Below, piece by piece: positions 27,930 through 37,743 of a stretch of 64,000 nt of DNA. Location of the stretch: NCBI GenBank assembly GCA_018825665.1, contig JAHJEG010000015.1, positions 82,168-146,167 of the forward strand, in the 5' to 3' direction. Source of the stretch: a bacterium. Lineage in GTDB: Bacteria > Campylobacterota > Campylobacteria > Campylobacterales > Sulfurimonadaceae. The first letter of the stretch is position 1. Each line of letters begins with the position of its first letter. Under the pieces are notes generated by a model that was not told where the DNA came from, did not search any database, and saw nothing but the letters and a program-made list of their open reading frames with translations. A program made the translations under genes and the position numbers.

Positions 27930-29453
27930 TTAGTCTCTGTGTCTTGGACGTGAGCTTCTGTTTCTGTCTCTGTGCCCGCCTGTAGATGCACCGGCACCAC
28001 CCGAACGGCTTCTGTTTCTGTCTCTGCTTCCTCCGCCGCCGCTTCTGCTTCTGTGTCCGCCTCTGCCGCGGTTTCCGCCACGGTTAGCCGCACGCTCTAA
28101 AATAGCTTCTAATCTATCAGCAGGAATACCGATGTTGTTTGGTCCTTTTATCTCTTGATTGTCTAAAAGCATAGAGATAAGTTTGTAGGCCATTTTTTCT
28201 TCATCAATATCTTCACGAAGCAGGTCTAAAACTTTGTGTGCTTCATCATAGATATGCTGATCCTCGATTTTGCTTACAAGCGCAGTGATTGTAGTTTTTC
28301 GAAGATCATTTTTACTAGGAACAAAAGCATGGTTCATAGAAGTACCCACTTTTGATTTGATACGCTGAAGTTCTTTAAACTCTATCGGAGTTAAAAGTGT
28401 GATTGCTTTACCTTTAGTTCCTGCACGACCTGTTCTGCCTATACGGTGAACATAAGATTCAGGGTCAAAAGGGATATGGTAGTTAAATACATGTGAAATA
28501 TTGTCTACGTGTATACCGCGGGCTGCAACATCGGTTGCAACCAAGACTTGCACAGAGTTGTTTTTAAAACCTCTGATTACGTTTTCTCTTTGTCTTTGCT
28601 CCATATCTCCATGAAGGCCGTTTGCCAAATAACCGGCATTTGATAAAACGTTTGAAAGTCTGTCTACTTCACTTTTTGTTCTACAGAATACTACAGACTT
28701 CTTAGTTTCTTCTGAGTCCATAAGACGGATGATAGCATCATCTCTCTCTGATTCTTCGATAACATAGTAGAGTTGTTCTATATCCGTATTTGTAGTCTCA
28801 CCTTTAGTGATTGATACAAATTCAGGATTGTCTAAAATTCTAGATGCCAGAGTCTTGATAGGCTGAGGCATAGTCGCAGAGAATAAAAGTGTCTGACGGT
28901 TTGTTGGAAGATATGAAAAAATTTCATTGATATCATCCAAAAATCCCATGTCAAGCATTTCATCGGCTTCATCCAGAACAACCATGCTTGGAATGAAATC
29001 TTTGATCATCCCTTTTTTCAGGATATCCAAAAGACGACCAGGAGTCGCAACAACTACGCTCGCACCTCTTTTGATTAAATCCAGTTGGCGCGTATACGAG
29101 CTGCCGCCATAGATAGTTACTGTTTTTATCCCAAGGTTTCTTCCATATTTGAAAAGTTCATCAGAAACCTGAGTAGCGAGTTCACGTGTGGGTGTAATAA
29201 CTAAGACTTCAACTCCGCCTTTATTGTGCATATTGTTAAGTGCCGGAAGTCCAAAAGCAGCTGTTTTACCTGTTCCTGTATGTGCTTGACCTACCATGTC
29301 GCGACCTGCTAAAACGATAGGGATTGCAGAGGCTTGAATAGGACTTGGAACTACGAAACCAGCTTCTTTGATACTGCGAAGTATCTCTTTTTTTAAACCT
29401 AAATCATCAAATGTGATTACTTTTTCTTCTTGTTGTGCATTATCTTGCATCAT
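27930..29453 (-). CDS. DEAD-box RNA helicase with Arg/Gly/Ser-rich tail
   Basis: This 507-residue helicase has all core motifs: the Q motif, AHTGTGKTAAFG (I), PTRELA, VLDEADEMLDMGF (II, DEAD), LFSATMP (SAT), and HRIGRTGRAG (VI). The last 50 residues are a low-complexity Arg/Gly/Ser/Asp tail (GGNRGRGGHRSRS, then DRNRS repeats), as in CsdA/RhlE-type helicases that use it to bind RNA. The function is likely rRNA maturation and mRNA turnover. It starts with ATGATG at 29453/29450, with AAGG just upstream. Confidence 0.94.
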   Translation of the reverse strand: MMQDNAQQEEKVITFDDLGLKKEILRSIKEAGFVVPSPIQASAIPIVLAGRDMVGQAHTGTGKTAAFGLPALNNMHNKGGVEVLVITPTRELATQVSDELFKYGRNLGIKTVTIYGGSSYTRQLDLIKRGASVVVATPGRLLDILKKGMIKDFIPSMVVLDEADEMLDMGFLDDINEIFSYLPTNRQTLLFSATMPQPIKTLASRILDNPEFVSITKGETTNTDIEQLYYVIEESERDDAIIRLMDSEETKKSVVFCRTKSEVDRLSNVLSNAGYLANGLHGDMEQRQRENVIRGFKNNSVQVLVATDVAARGIHVDNISHVFNYHIPFDPESYVHRIGRTGRAGTKGKAITLLTPIEFKELQRIKSKVGTSMNHAFVPSKNDLRKTTITALVSKIEDQHIYDEAHKVLDLLREDIDEEKMAYKLISMLLDNQEIKGPNNIGIPADRLEAILERAANRGGNRGRGGHRSRSGGGGSRDRNRSRSGGAGASTGGHRDRNRSSRPRHRD

Positions 29454-29597
29454 GTACCTTTGATAAGGAGATGATACAAAACGTATACCTTCCCCTAGAA
29501 ATATTTGTCGAATTATACCCGAATAAAGCTAGATTTAAATTAAACTGACAAATATTTAAAATTATTTAAGTTTATAATGTGTAAAATGGCTATCAAT

Positions 29598-31769
29598 TTA
29601 TAAATTTTTATAGACTTTAATACAGTTTCTTCCGCTTTTTTTCGCTTCATACAAGGCTTTGTCCGCTCTGTCGAGTATTGTTTTTAGCTCGGTTTCATTC
29701 TTGTAATCAAATATCGAAATACCGATGCTCGCCGTATATTTGAGGGTATCTCCATTTATTTTCATTTCAGAATTATTGATTTTTTCAAGCAGCCTTCCGG
29801 CAAAGAGCAGGGCATTTTCTTCATTGGTCTGCGCAAGCATAATGACAAACTCTTCTCCGCCGATTCTAGCTACCGTATCGATATTCCTTATGGCATCCTT
29901 GCAGATATTCGCAAAATGTTTTAAAACATCATCCCCTGCGGCATGTCCATAGGTGTCGTTAATATTTTTAAAATAGTCCAAATCGAGCAAGAGGAAGCTA
30001 AGGTCTGTTTTGTATCTGCTTGAGCGTGCCAGTTCTGTTTTTGCAAGTTGCTCAAATTTTCTGCGGTTTGTGGTTTTTGTCAGGTAATCCAAAAATGCGG
30101 CCGTTTCAAGTTTTGCATTTTCTCTTTCGTGGTTTTTAATCTCGATCTCTTTTTTATTGAGATAAAGCTGTCTGTATATATCGCCCTTGAGAAGCTTGAG
30201 TCTTGTGAGTTCATAAGCATCGTGTATTTTTGCGATATCATCTTTTGTGCGTAGTTTGATAAGTCTGAAATTCCTTCCCCCTTTGGAGAGATCTATCATC
30301 GCATTTGTCAACTCATCAATCTGTTTTTGGGTACTTGCTCTGAAAATATATAAAAGAGCGAGTGTAATAAAGGCGATACCCGATAGATAAAGCATCAGTA
30401 CAATAAAATCATCCACAGTCCGGTTTATCTCATCCTGGATTGTCGTTTCAAGCTCTTGTATCAACTCTTTTTCAAAACTGTATATCTTATTTATATATTG
30501 GGATATTGCCAAAAACCAGGCTTTTGAATCCAAATCCTGCATATCTCTATTTTTCATTTTCTCCTCATAGGATACAACTGTTTTTTCCGGATTTGACTTT
30601 TGAATCTCTTTATAGATCTCAATATATTTTTTTGAGGATGTGTGCTCAAGTTTATGGAGCAGTATCTCTTTGGCATTGAGCAGCTGGATAAAGGCTATGA
30701 AGTCTTCATTTGCAGTGTCTTTTTTTTCTATGAGTATGGTTCCGTAGGCCCTTTTTAAACCTATCTGCTCCTTGTAGTGCAAAATATTTGAGAGGGTATC
30801 AAGCGTAGCGGATATTTTTTTATTAAGATTGAATATCTCTATTTTTGAAGTAATGTCAATTATATTTTCAACAATGCCTCTGTAATAGACAATCATTTCG
30901 GATTGGGAAATTTCCCTCTTGTCTATGCGGCTTCTAAAATCATCTAAGCTTATGATTTCAGAATGAAACCTGTGTATGCATGTGTGTATGGATGCGAGTT
31001 TATCAGGATTAATTGTTTGTATTTTACCGGCAAAGGCTTTTATGTTTTTATCCACATCTTTTCTCTGTTCTTGCAAAGAAAGTTCAAACTTGGAGTGCTC
31101 TGAACTCAGGTGACCGCTGCTTAGACCCCGCTCTGCCTGCAGGCTGTGCGTAAGCTCGCTGATATCATAGATGATAGAGCTTAGACGAGAAGTGTCTTTG
31201 ATATTGGTATAATTGTTGTAATAACCATAGAGAATAAAATAACTTAAAATAAACATTCCGCTTAAAGGGATAAAAACAGATAAAAAGATACGTTTATTGA
31301 AGCTTAAAATATCCGTAGTCTTGCTTATCACGCATTTTAAAAAGGATCTTTTGCCCTCTTGCATTTGTTTGCAATTACGATTTTTCAGCGTTTCAATGAT
31401 TTGCATATCTTCGTTGATGATATGGTTTACAAGCCAATCTGTTAAAAATGCAGCAATCTCCTGCGCTCCGGCATAATCCTTTGCATGAAAAAATTTCTCT
31501 TTTATTTCGGGCACTTTTGCGGCAAAACTGTCGTGCTGTTTTTTGTGCTCCTCAATATCCTGATACTTGTTTTGCTGCATATAAAGTTCTTCTCTTGCAA
31601 AATGAAGCGAAACATATTCGTTTAAATCGGAGAATATGCCCTCGAGTACATCCTCCGTTGCATTCTCATCAATGGCTTTGGAGAGCCTATTGATAATTTC
31701 CAAGAGTTTTTTATGGTCCTCATCAATCGCTTTTACGCCAAGACTCAGGCCGTCGTTCCATTCCAGCAT
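29598..31769 (-). CDS. Haemerythrin-NIT-GGDEF diguanylate cyclase
   Basis: About 723 residues. The order is: cytoplasmic bacteriohaemerythrin domain (1-130; AIDEDHKK, HFAREE, EEHKKQHD and NHIINED supply di-iron ligands), a membrane segment (about 166-190), a periplasmic NIT nitrate/nitrite-sensing domain (SLQAERGLSSGHLS), a second membrane segment (about 458-480) and a GGDEF domain with IGGEEF near residue 636. An RNID I-site lies five residues before GGEEF, so product inhibition is expected. It probably makes c-di-GMP in response to O2 or NO and to an external anion. I start at MLEWNDG (31769); the 40 upstream in-frame codons do not fit the family. Confidence 0.88.
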   Translation of the reverse strand: MLEWNDGLSLGVKAIDEDHKKLLEIINRLSKAIDENATEDVLEGIFSDLNEYVSLHFAREELYMQQNKYQDIEEHKKQHDSFAAKVPEIKEKFFHAKDYAGAQEIAAFLTDWLVNHIINEDMQIIETLKNRNCKQMQEGKRSFLKCVISKTTDILSFNKRIFLSVFIPLSGMFILSYFILYGYYNNYTNIKDTSRLSSIIYDISELTHSLQAERGLSSGHLSSEHSKFELSLQEQRKDVDKNIKAFAGKIQTINPDKLASIHTCIHRFHSEIISLDDFRSRIDKREISQSEMIVYYRGIVENIIDITSKIEIFNLNKKISATLDTLSNILHYKEQIGLKRAYGTILIEKKDTANEDFIAFIQLLNAKEILLHKLEHTSSKKYIEIYKEIQKSNPEKTVVSYEEKMKNRDMQDLDSKAWFLAISQYINKIYSFEKELIQELETTIQDEINRTVDDFIVLMLYLSGIAFITLALLYIFRASTQKQIDELTNAMIDLSKGGRNFRLIKLRTKDDIAKIHDAYELTRLKLLKGDIYRQLYLNKKEIEIKNHERENAKLETAAFLDYLTKTTNRRKFEQLAKTELARSSRYKTDLSFLLLDLDYFKNINDTYGHAAGDDVLKHFANICKDAIRNIDTVARIGGEEFVIMLAQTNEENALLFAGRLLEKINNSEMKINGDTLKYTASIGISIFDYKNETELKTILDRADKALYEAKKSGRNCIKVYKNL

Positions 31770-31907
31770 TTTAAAATACCTCACACTATAATACTTTATT
31801 ATAGAGCAAAAGCCCATTGAAGGAACTAAAAGAGATGTCAATCTGCAAGATAAATTGCCATCTAACAGATATGTAGTATAATTTATCAACTAATTTCAGG
31901 ATGGCAT

Positions 31908-33170
31908 GTGGATTTATATTTGATACTATTGATATTTATAGGTGCAACGGTTTTAGTCTTGGTCTTTATGTATCTCAAGCAGAGAGACACTCTGATACAT
32001 GTGTATTCTCTTCATGAGAATCTGCTTGCCCGAAACAAAGAGCTTGAGGAGAGAATACATGAACATAAACGTGATTATGCAGTGTTGCATTCCAGGTTTG
32101 TGAGCGAATCCGATGCCTCAAAAGAAAAACTGGAAATTTTAAGAAATGCCAAAGAGGAACTGGGTAAAGAGTTTGTGGTGCTGGCAAATAAGATATTTGA
32201 GGATAAAACAAAACAGTTTGATCATACGCACAAAGAGCAGTTTGAGATGCTCCTAAAACCGTTTCGCGAGCAGATCACGAATTTTTCACTTCAGTCAAAG
32301 GAGCAGTTTACCACCGAGTTAAAAGACAGGCACCTTTTAAAAGATGAATTGGACAGACTAAAACAGATGAATGAACAACTCTCGCAGGATGCGCTTAATC
32401 TTACAAAAGCGCTCAAGGGAGAAAATAAGACCCAGGGCAACTGGGGGGAGATGGTGCTTGAGAGAATACTCGAAGAATCCGGCCTTAGAAAAGGGTTTGA
32501 ATATGAAACACAGGCAACACTCAAATCCGATGATGGGAAGATCTACAGACCTGATGTCATTATCCACATGCCACAGGAGAGAGATATCATTATAGACTCC
32601 AAAGTCTCTCTTTTGGCGTATGAAAGATTTATAAGCAAAGAGGACCCACATGCCAAGTCTCAGGCACTCAAAGAACATATTTCAAGTATTTCCGGGCATA
32701 TCAAAGGGCTCAGTGAAAAAAAATATGAAAAACTTGAGGGGGTGAAAACCTTGGATTTCGTACTCTTGTTTATGCCCATAGAGGGGGCTTTTTTGCTTGC
32801 TCTTGAACAAGACGGAGAATTTTTCAAGAGGGCCTATGCAAACAACATCCTTGTCGTTTCCCCCTCAACTTTGCTAGTGACCCTGAGAACCATTGAGCAT
32901 ATCTGGAGAACACAAAGACAAGAGGAACATGCAAAACGCATAGCCGATGAGGCTGAAGCGATGTATGACAAACTTGTCCTTTTTGTAAATGAGATGCAAA
33001 ACATAGGCAGTAATATACAAAAAACGCAGAGCTCTTACAATAATGCCATGAAAAGGTTAAAGTCGGGGCGAGGCAATGTGATACAAAGGGCCGAGAATAT
33101 GAAAGAGCTGGGCCTGCGACCCAAAAAGACTCTCTCTATAAAAAGTGAGGATACCGATGAAGGTGAATGA
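31908..33170 (+). CDS. rmuC: RmuC-family DNA recombination protein
   Basis: This 420-residue protein has an N-terminal membrane anchor (LILLIFIGATVLVLVFMYL), a coiled coil and the conserved RmuC nuclease-like core (NWGEMVLERILEESGLRKG, RPDVIIHMPQ, DSKVSL). RmuC limits inversions and recombination at short repeats. The start codon is GTG at 31908, with CAGGA seven bases before it, and lies inside a GGCATGTGG element (31903-31911). Two further copies lie within the gene at 32564-32572 and 32646-32654. It overlaps the next kinase gene by 14 bases. Confidence 0.9.
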   Translation: MDLYLILLIFIGATVLVLVFMYLKQRDTLIHVYSLHENLLARNKELEERIHEHKRDYAVLHSRFVSESDASKEKLEILRNAKEELGKEFVVLANKIFEDKTKQFDHTHKEQFEMLLKPFREQITNFSLQSKEQFTTELKDRHLLKDELDRLKQMNEQLSQDALNLTKALKGENKTQGNWGEMVLERILEESGLRKGFEYETQATLKSDDGKIYRPDVIIHMPQERDIIIDSKVSLLAYERFISKEDPHAKSQALKEHISSISGHIKGLSEKKYEKLEGVKTLDFVLLFMPIEGAFLLALEQDGEFFKRAYANNILVVSPSTLLVTLRTIEHIWRTQRQEEHAKRIADEAEAMYDKLVLFVNEMQNIGSNIQKTQSSYNNAMKRLKSGRGNVIQRAENMKELGLRPKKTLSIKSEDTDEGE

Positions 33171-35016
33171 AAAAAAGCTTATCCCTTATCTTATAGTTGT
33201 TATTCCGCTTGCTCTGGTCCTGACGGCGAGTTTTATAATCACAAGTTTTTACCTTGAAAAAGTAACAAAGTATTTTCAATCCACGAAAGAAAAAGCGATA
33301 CAGGAGCATATAGAGTCTAAAAAAGTAAAAAGCGAACTCTGGGCCAAGCAGCTGAATCTTTTGTTTGAGTATAAAAATACAAGAGTGCAGCAGCAGATAA
33401 AGGATGAACTGCAAAGCAGAATAGACAGGGCTTATGAGAGTGCCAGGTATATCTATGAGAAATACAAGGGCAAAAAAAGTTCACAGGAGATACAAGAAAG
33501 GGTGCTTGATGCACTAAACCAGATGGTGTATAACAATGAAAAAAACCACATCTTCGTAACAAATTACCGTGGGAACAGTATCCTTCCTGGTTCTCAGAGG
33601 ATAGAGAAAAAGAAACTTGCCGCCTATAGCGATTTAGACGGAAGAGCCACGGTGCTTGAAGAGATACAGGTGGTGAGAAAAAAGGGTGAAGGCTTTATAG
33701 AGAGCCGTTTTTTCAAAAACGGCTCCAAGCAGACTATATTGGTCAAAGACCTCGGTATGTTTGAGTGGTTTATAGGCTCAAGCATATATACGGTTCAAAA
33801 AAAAGAGGATTTGAAGAACACGCTTTTGGAGATGATTCAAAGCGTACCTATGGACAAGTCCGATTTTATGGGTCTGTATGATAATAAAAAAGCGATATTC
33901 TTATCTTTAAATATGCGAAAAAAACTCGGAAGCGAATCTTTAAAAGTCATAAGCGATAATTTATCAAAGCAAACCGCATGGTATAAGGACAAACTTGAGG
34001 GTCATTATTATTACGGCGAATATTACGAACCCTTTGACTGGTACCTTGTGTATGGGTTTGATATTTCAAGTATGAGCTATCAGGAACTTCAAAAGCAAAA
34101 AGACCTGGAAAAGATGCTCGATGACGAGCTGAAGTTCATTATAAAGATATCAGCTTTGATTGTTTTATTTGTCGTGATACTTTCGCTTTTGCTATCAAGG
34201 AAGATAAACAAGATTTTTCAGCACTATCAGCAGGAGGTTCAAAAAAGGGAAGACGAACTTCAGGCCCTCAATGCCTCACTTGAACAAAGGGTCAGCCAAC
34301 AGCTGGCGGTGCAAAGGGAAAAGGACAAAATCTTGATACAGCAGTCGAAAATGGCTGAAATGGGGGATATGCTGAGTATGATAGCCCATCAGTGGCGCCA
34401 GCCTCTTAATCAGATGTCCTATATCCTTATGAATATCGATTCCGCATTTGAATATAAAGAACTGACAAAAGAATATCTCGAGGATAAAATCAAAGAAGCC
34501 AATAATCTTTTAGAGTTCATGTCTATTACTATCGATGATTTTAGGAACTATTTCAGACCGGACAAGGAAAAAGAGTTCGTACTCGTAAGCGATGTCATAA
34601 GAACGAGCGTGGCACTGATGAAAAATTCTTTGGATGCATCAGAGATAGAGATAGAGGTCCACTCAGAGGGGCGGGATTTGACCCATATTTATAAAAATGA
34701 GTTTATTCAGGTGATTTTAAATCTGATAAAAAATTCAAAAGACGTCCTGGTGCACAATAAAGTCCAAAATCCGAAAATCACGATCAGTTCCACATGCCGG
34801 GGCAAGAATCTCATTGTAGAGGTTTGCGACAACGGAGGGGGAGTGGATGAAAAGATAATGGACAAGATATTTGAACCCTATTTTTCAACAAAAGATAAAA
34901 AAAGCGGAACGGGTCTTGGGCTTTATATGTCTAAGATGATTATTGAGGCGCATCTGTATGGAAGTCTGAGTGTGACAAACATAAAAAACGGAGCCTGTTT
35001 TAAGATAGAGCTCTAG
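33157..35016 (+). CDS. Cache-domain sensor histidine kinase
   Basis: About 619 residues: a membrane segment (7-28), a periplasmic Cache-type sensor (about 80-230; NHIFVTNYRGN, FEWFIGSSIYT), a second membrane segment (about 328-346), a coiled coil, a HisKA segment with the phospho-His in AHQWRQPLNQ (near 410) and HATPase (NLIKNSKD, GTGLGLYMS). No response regulator is adjacent. I use ATG 33157 (MKVNEKK), preceded by GAGG, rather than the frame's earlier GTG. One GGCATGTGG copy lies at 34790-34798, encoding Ser-Thr-Cys-Arg on the gene strand. Confidence 0.9.
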   Translation: MKVNEKKLIPYLIVVIPLALVLTASFIITSFYLEKVTKYFQSTKEKAIQEHIESKKVKSELWAKQLNLLFEYKNTRVQQQIKDELQSRIDRAYESARYIYEKYKGKKSSQEIQERVLDALNQMVYNNEKNHIFVTNYRGNSILPGSQRIEKKKLAAYSDLDGRATVLEEIQVVRKKGEGFIESRFFKNGSKQTILVKDLGMFEWFIGSSIYTVQKKEDLKNTLLEMIQSVPMDKSDFMGLYDNKKAIFLSLNMRKKLGSESLKVISDNLSKQTAWYKDKLEGHYYYGEYYEPFDWYLVYGFDISSMSYQELQKQKDLEKMLDDELKFIIKISALIVLFVVILSLLLSRKINKIFQHYQQEVQKREDELQALNASLEQRVSQQLAVQREKDKILIQQSKMAEMGDMLSMIAHQWRQPLNQMSYILMNIDSAFEYKELTKEYLEDKIKEANNLLEFMSITIDDFRNYFRPDKEKEFVLVSDVIRTSVALMKNSLDASEIEIEVHSEGRDLTHIYKNEFIQVILNLIKNSKDVLVHNKVQNPKITISSTCRGKNLIVEVCDNGGGVDEKIMDKIFEPYFSTKDKKSGTGLGLYMSKMIIEAHLYGSLSVTNIKNGACFKIEL

Positions 35017-35132
35017 AAGCTTCAATAGAGAGGCGATGCTTATCGTGATACAATTTTGGTGTCGGCAATGCTGAGAATCTAGTTGTAAATTTTTAGTTAC
35101 GGATTATCTTATTTACACTATACTGCCAAAAT

Positions 35133-35438
35133 ATGAAAAAGTCTAAAAATATAATCTTATCGGTTTTATTGTTCGCATTTACTTTTTTTGCAGTGCATGA
35201 TTATGTTATTATGGATGTTGACGCTGATACGCAGTATGAACTGTGTTTTTCCAAACATGACAAAAGTCAGCTTGACCTGCCCTCTGAAATACATAACTTT
35301 ATCCACATCTTGCTTGATACCCCGATGCTCGAACCTGTGCAGGTTGCTTTGGCGTTTGCATACGAAAAACCTTTCGATTCCAAAATCGGATTTACCTCAC
35401 ATGTTCACCTCGTTTTACAAAGACCCCCTTTAAGCTAA
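35133..35438 (+). CDS. Small exported protein at the head of the metal efflux operon
   Basis: This 101-residue protein has a signal peptide (MKKSKNIILSVLLFAFTFFA) and an acidic, His-containing mature part. I do not recognise a named family, but small exported proteins of this size often precede heavy-metal RND genes and some bind metal. It lies 56 bases before the TolC-like gene in the same direction. A second frame inside it is a shadow. Confidence 0.55.
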   Translation: MKKSKNIILSVLLFAFTFFAVHDYVIMDVDADTQYELCFSKHDKSQLDLPSEIHNFIHILLDTPMLEPVQVALAFAYEKPFDSKIGFTSHVHLVLQRPPLS

Positions 35439-35494
35439 ACTTTTTACGAATATTCTCTCTCGTGAGAGCAAAAAAAATTATAAAAAGGTTAACA

Positions 35495-36676
35495 ATGAAA
35501 CTAAAAATATTTTTACTTTTACTTTTGTCTCTAAGTGCCTACGCACAAAACCTGCATGATATCTTAAGTGCACTCGGCAACAGCGGCGCAGTAAAATACA
35601 TAAAAGAAAAAAGAGATTCTGAGATAGCAGCAAATGAACTGAGCCTGGCTTACAATGCTCCAGAGCTCGGTCTGAGTCTTGCACATGCCAAAGACAGTGC
35701 CCAGGACGGCATTGAATATTCTTTTTCTCTTTCTCAAAACATAGCGCAGCCTTTTTCATCCGCAGATAAGAACAGTGCAACAGAGTTTGCAGCAAAATCT
35801 TTAAAGCAGGGTGCAATGCATGATATACATATGATGACTTTGGACGTAGCTTCAAAATATCACAGTGCCTGTGTGGCAAAAGAGATGGGGGAAAGCTCCG
35901 ATTTGCTTTTTACTGAGCAAAACAAAAGATTTTCCCAAATACAAAAAGCCTATGACCTGGGTGAGATATCTAAAAAAGAGCTGCTCTTTAACAAGCTTGA
36001 CTTGGCAAAACTCAGCCAAAAGGCAAGCGCGTATAAAAGAGAGTATCTGAGCGAATTCTCATCCTTGCAAAAAGAACTTGATTCGCTTATTCTTGATGGA
36101 CTCTCATGCGATGATTTGGTCGTACCGATTGGGCATGTGGAACTGGGCGATATCAATGCGCATGATGAGCTTATAGATTTGGCGTACCAGCAAAAATCTT
36201 CGCAGGCTTTTTATGCGGTGTATGATTCGACGGTAAGCGGACTCGGATATGAACTGGCGTATGATAAAGAGCTCGATACAAGAAGGTATACGGCAGGTAT
36301 CACGATCCCTCTAAGTTTCTTATCATCACAAAAAGAGCGGGAGAAGGCAAAATATCTTCATAATACCTCCGCCCTCAATGCATACAGGGATTCTCTGAGC
36401 AAAAAGATACAGAGTGCTTCAAAAGCGTTGCAGCAAAAGATTAAGACTCTTTTTGATGAGTACACCCTCCTGCAAACAGAGATCGTTCCCTTGAACGAGG
36501 AGTTGCTCAAGCTTTCAAAGTCTGCACTTGATGAGGGTGAAGGGACGGTTATGGAGTATCTGGATGCAAGCCGCTCCTATTCGGAAAATGTCCTGGAGAT
36601 GTTGGCCATGAAAAAAACTTACTATTACGAACTGTTTGAATTATATAAAACAGCTGATTTGGAATTTGGAGAATAA
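35495..36676 (+). CDS. TolC-family outer-membrane efflux protein
   Basis: About 393 residues: a signal peptide (MKLKIFLLLLLSLSAYA), then long helical heptad segments of the outer-membrane-factor type. It would form the outer-membrane channel of the RND pump encoded next. I use ATG 35495, with AAAGG six bases upstream, rather than the frame's earlier GTG at 35462. It contains one GGCATGTGG copy at 36132-36140 (coding Gly-His-Val-Glu). Its TAA overlaps the next ATG by one base. Confidence 0.85.
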   Translation: MKLKIFLLLLLSLSAYAQNLHDILSALGNSGAVKYIKEKRDSEIAANELSLAYNAPELGLSLAHAKDSAQDGIEYSFSLSQNIAQPFSSADKNSATEFAAKSLKQGAMHDIHMMTLDVASKYHSACVAKEMGESSDLLFTEQNKRFSQIQKAYDLGEISKKELLFNKLDLAKLSQKASAYKREYLSEFSSLQKELDSLILDGLSCDDLVVPIGHVELGDINAHDELIDLAYQQKSSQAFYAVYDSTVSGLGYELAYDKELDTRRYTAGITIPLSFLSSQKEREKAKYLHNTSALNAYRDSLSKKIQSASKALQQKIKTLFDEYTLLQTEIVPLNEELLKLSKSALDEGEGTVMEYLDASRSYSENVLEMLAMKKTYYYELFELYKTADLEFGE

Positions 36677-37743
36677 TGATGAAAAAACTAATAACCTTGA
36701 CTTTGGTCTGTATCTCACTCCTGGGAGCGCAGACGATACATATAACGGCAAAACAACAGGCTGACTTAGGGGTAAGAACTCAGGAAGTGACCAAGATGGA
36801 CACAATATCGTTTCCTCCCTACAACGGAGTAGTGACTCTGGATAAAAAAGACATTATACTCATCGGGCCAAGGGTTGAGGCAATCATAGAGGAGATATAT
36901 GTCCGAAAATTTGAGCATGTGAAAAAAGGCCAAAAACTTTTTGCCATTCGCTCCAATGAGCTTTTGAATCTTCAAAAAGAGTATATAGAAGCTCTTATCC
37001 TCAGTGAAAATATCAACAGGGAATATGAGAGAGACTCAAAGCTTTACAGTGAAGGTATCATCGCGCAAAAGAGATTTTTAAATGCACAAAAAGAGAAAAA
37101 GAACAGTGATCTAAAAGTGAAACTGAGTCAAAACGAGCTTCTCTCCTGCGGGCTTGAGCCATCAATGGTCCAGTTGCTTGAAAAAACCCACATGCCGGTT
37201 TTAAAGCTGGATATCGTTGCTCCAAGAGAGGGTGTGATTTTTAAGATAGATGCAAATATCGGTGAAACTGTTACGGCACAAAGCAGTGTTGTGGGGATAA
37301 ACGCACAGGGAAAAAGGTTTATCGAGATAAGTGTGCCTGTAAAAGTATTGCCTGACCTGTCCATAGGGGATGTTTGCGCCTTTGATACATACAGTGCAAA
37401 AATCAGTTCGATATCGAATGTGGTAAACAGCTCTTCACAGTCTGTTCAGGTGAGAGCCCTCATTGAGAATGCTGATGATATTTTAATAAACAAAGTCTAT
37501 GAAGTGGTTATCTCCAAGAGCATTGAAGGCACTTTTAAAATCAAAAAAAGCGCTCTGGTATTTAGCGAGAGCAAGGCCTATATATTTAAAAAATCGGCGG
37601 ATGGTTTTGAAGTCTTAAGTGCAAAGATCATGGGAGAAGGCCCGGTGTGTTACATAGTAAAAGCTGATTTGAAAGAGAAAGATGAGCTTGCCGTAAGTTC
37701 AACCTCGGCCTTGTTGAGTGCGATGGAGAACCCTGATGAGTGA
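36676..37743 (+). CDS. RND efflux periplasmic adaptor (membrane fusion protein)
   Basis: This 355-residue protein has a signal peptide, a barrel-sandwich lipoyl-like half motif (GPRVEAIIEEIYVRKFEHVKKG), a helical hairpin, and a second half (LDIVAPREGVIFKIDANIGETV). It bridges the RND pump and the TolC-like channel. It is CusB/CzcB-like by context and short for the family. One motif copy lies at 37188-37196. Its final codons overlap the pump gene by eight bases. Confidence 0.88.
   Translation: MMKKLITLTLVCISLLGAQTIHITAKQQADLGVRTQEVTKMDTISFPPYNGVVTLDKKDIILIGPRVEAIIEEIYVRKFEHVKKGQKLFAIRSNELLNLQKEYIEALILSENINREYERDSKLYSEGIIAQKRFLNAQKEKKNSDLKVKLSQNELLSCGLEPSMVQLLEKTHMPVLKLDIVAPREGVIFKIDANIGETVTAQSSVVGINAQGKRFIEISVPVKVLPDLSIGDVCAFDTYSAKISSISNVVNSSSQSVQVRALIENADDILINKVYEVVISKSIEGTFKIKKSALVFSESKAYIFKKSADGFEVLSAKIMGEGPVCYIVKADLKEKDELAVSSTSALLSAMENPDE

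Noticed and set aside
35017..35132. Gap before the efflux operon examined for a tRNA
   Set aside because: No cloverleaf or conserved TTC arm could be found.
35188..35433. An alternative frame overlapping the small exported protein before the efflux operon
   Set aside because: The 35133 frame has a proper signal peptide and suits the context; the overlapping frame does not.
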